DNA of 64,000 nt from Stenotrophomonas sp. BIO128-Bstrain. GTDB taxonomy: Bacteria; Pseudomonadota; Gammaproteobacteria; Xanthomonadales; Xanthomonadaceae. Made by a program: the position numbers and the translations under genes. Below, in pieces: positions 63,889 through 64,000 of the stretch. The stretch spans positions 4,423,390 through 4,487,389 of the forward strand of contig NZ_CP124620.1 in assembly GCF_030128875.1 (NCBI RefSeq). Reading direction: 5' to 3'. Below the pieces are notes generated by a model. The model ran no database searches. It worked only from the letters and a program-made list of their open reading frames with translations, and was not told the origin of the DNA. The stretch's first letter is position 1; each line of letters starts with the position of its first letter.

Positions 63889-64000
63889 CCAGCTGCGCCG
63901 CCGCTGCGGCCCCGGGTAACCGGGCGCCGCAACCGGCCATTGTGCGCGACCTCGGCCGCCAGCCCTATGCCCGGTCTGGCACGCGATGCAGCGCTTCACC
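63876..64000 (+). pseudogene. lipB: lipB (octanoyltransferase), 5' part, apparent frameshift
   Basis: GTG at 63876 (overlapping the end of the DUF493 gene) opens MDAVTSCAAAAAPGNR, then AIVRDLGRQPYA, the start of LipB. After that the frame gives RSGTRCSAS, whereas the expected VWHAMQRFT is read in the +2 frame from 63974. One C or G appears to be missing in the run at 63970-63974. Either a real null allele or a sequencing error; only the first 125 bases are in the window. LipB attaches octanoate to lipoyl domains for lipoic acid synthesis. Confidence 0.6.

Overview
The window is one stretch of a GC-rich (roughly two-thirds G+C) gammaproteobacterial chromosome. It is best read as Stenotrophomonas (Xanthomonadaceae). 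Three things support this: a tetR-type gene divergent from a three-gene RND pump in the smeT-smeDEF arrangement, with SmeT-like protein sequence; more than ten copies of the GTAG-started palindrome known as the SMAG element; and xanthomonad-style DUF1415, YajQ, LpxR and PfkB-kinase genes. No tRNA, rRNA, CRISPR array, prophage or insertion sequence was seen, so this is mostly core chromosome with small accessory patches.

Layout. 1-6 kb: the start of an efflux adaptor gene, glmS, a CBS-domain protein, and a DNA-repair-like pair (UdgX fused to DUF4130, plus its partner radical-SAM protein). 6-13 kb: a lipoprotein, two glyoxalase-fold proteins (one is gloA), a Cds1-like PLP enzyme, oligopeptidase A, an SDR and DUF1415. 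13-17 kb: an aromatic aldehyde/alcohol dehydrogenase operon ending in an AcoR-like regulator that lacks the AAA+ domain. 17-22 kb: yajQ, a DMT exporter, metNI (no metQ beside it), a HigBA toxin-antitoxin and a lipocalin. 22-28 kb: two exported S9 peptidases around an aminotransferase. 28-33 kb: lptM-dapF-DUF484-xerC and hslVU with a heat-shock-type promoter. 33-40 kb: smeT and smeDEF. 40-50 kb: a decayed iron-permease-like gene, small unknown genes, a fungal-type cytosine deaminase, ubiE, a diguanylate cyclase, an M1 peptidase, a TetR/MBL divergent pair, a HAD phosphatase and a PfkB kinase. 50-64 kb: the cell-wall elongation cluster mreBCD-mrdA-rodA with a second complete rodA, then mltB, rlpA, dacC, lpxR, DUF493 and the beginning of lipB.

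Most striking observations: (i) a perfect FNR-type box (57875-57888) correctly spaced in front of a -10 in a 597-base gene-free gap that can encode a structured RNA; (ii) tandem rodA paralogues, both with conserved motifs; (iii) a 135-bp near-perfect inverted repeat at 45744-45878; (iv) a 48-bp nested palindrome between tetR and an MBL hydrolase; (v) SMAG repeats placed inside the hslVU operon and inside the mreC reading frame; (vi) an iron-permease-family gene that has lost its membrane part and gained a stop codon; (vii) an apparent one-base frameshift at the start of lipB; (viii) several genes whose -10 hexamer lies 6-7 bases before the ATG, suggesting leaderless mRNAs.

All family assignments come from reading motifs and translated sequence; no database search was run.
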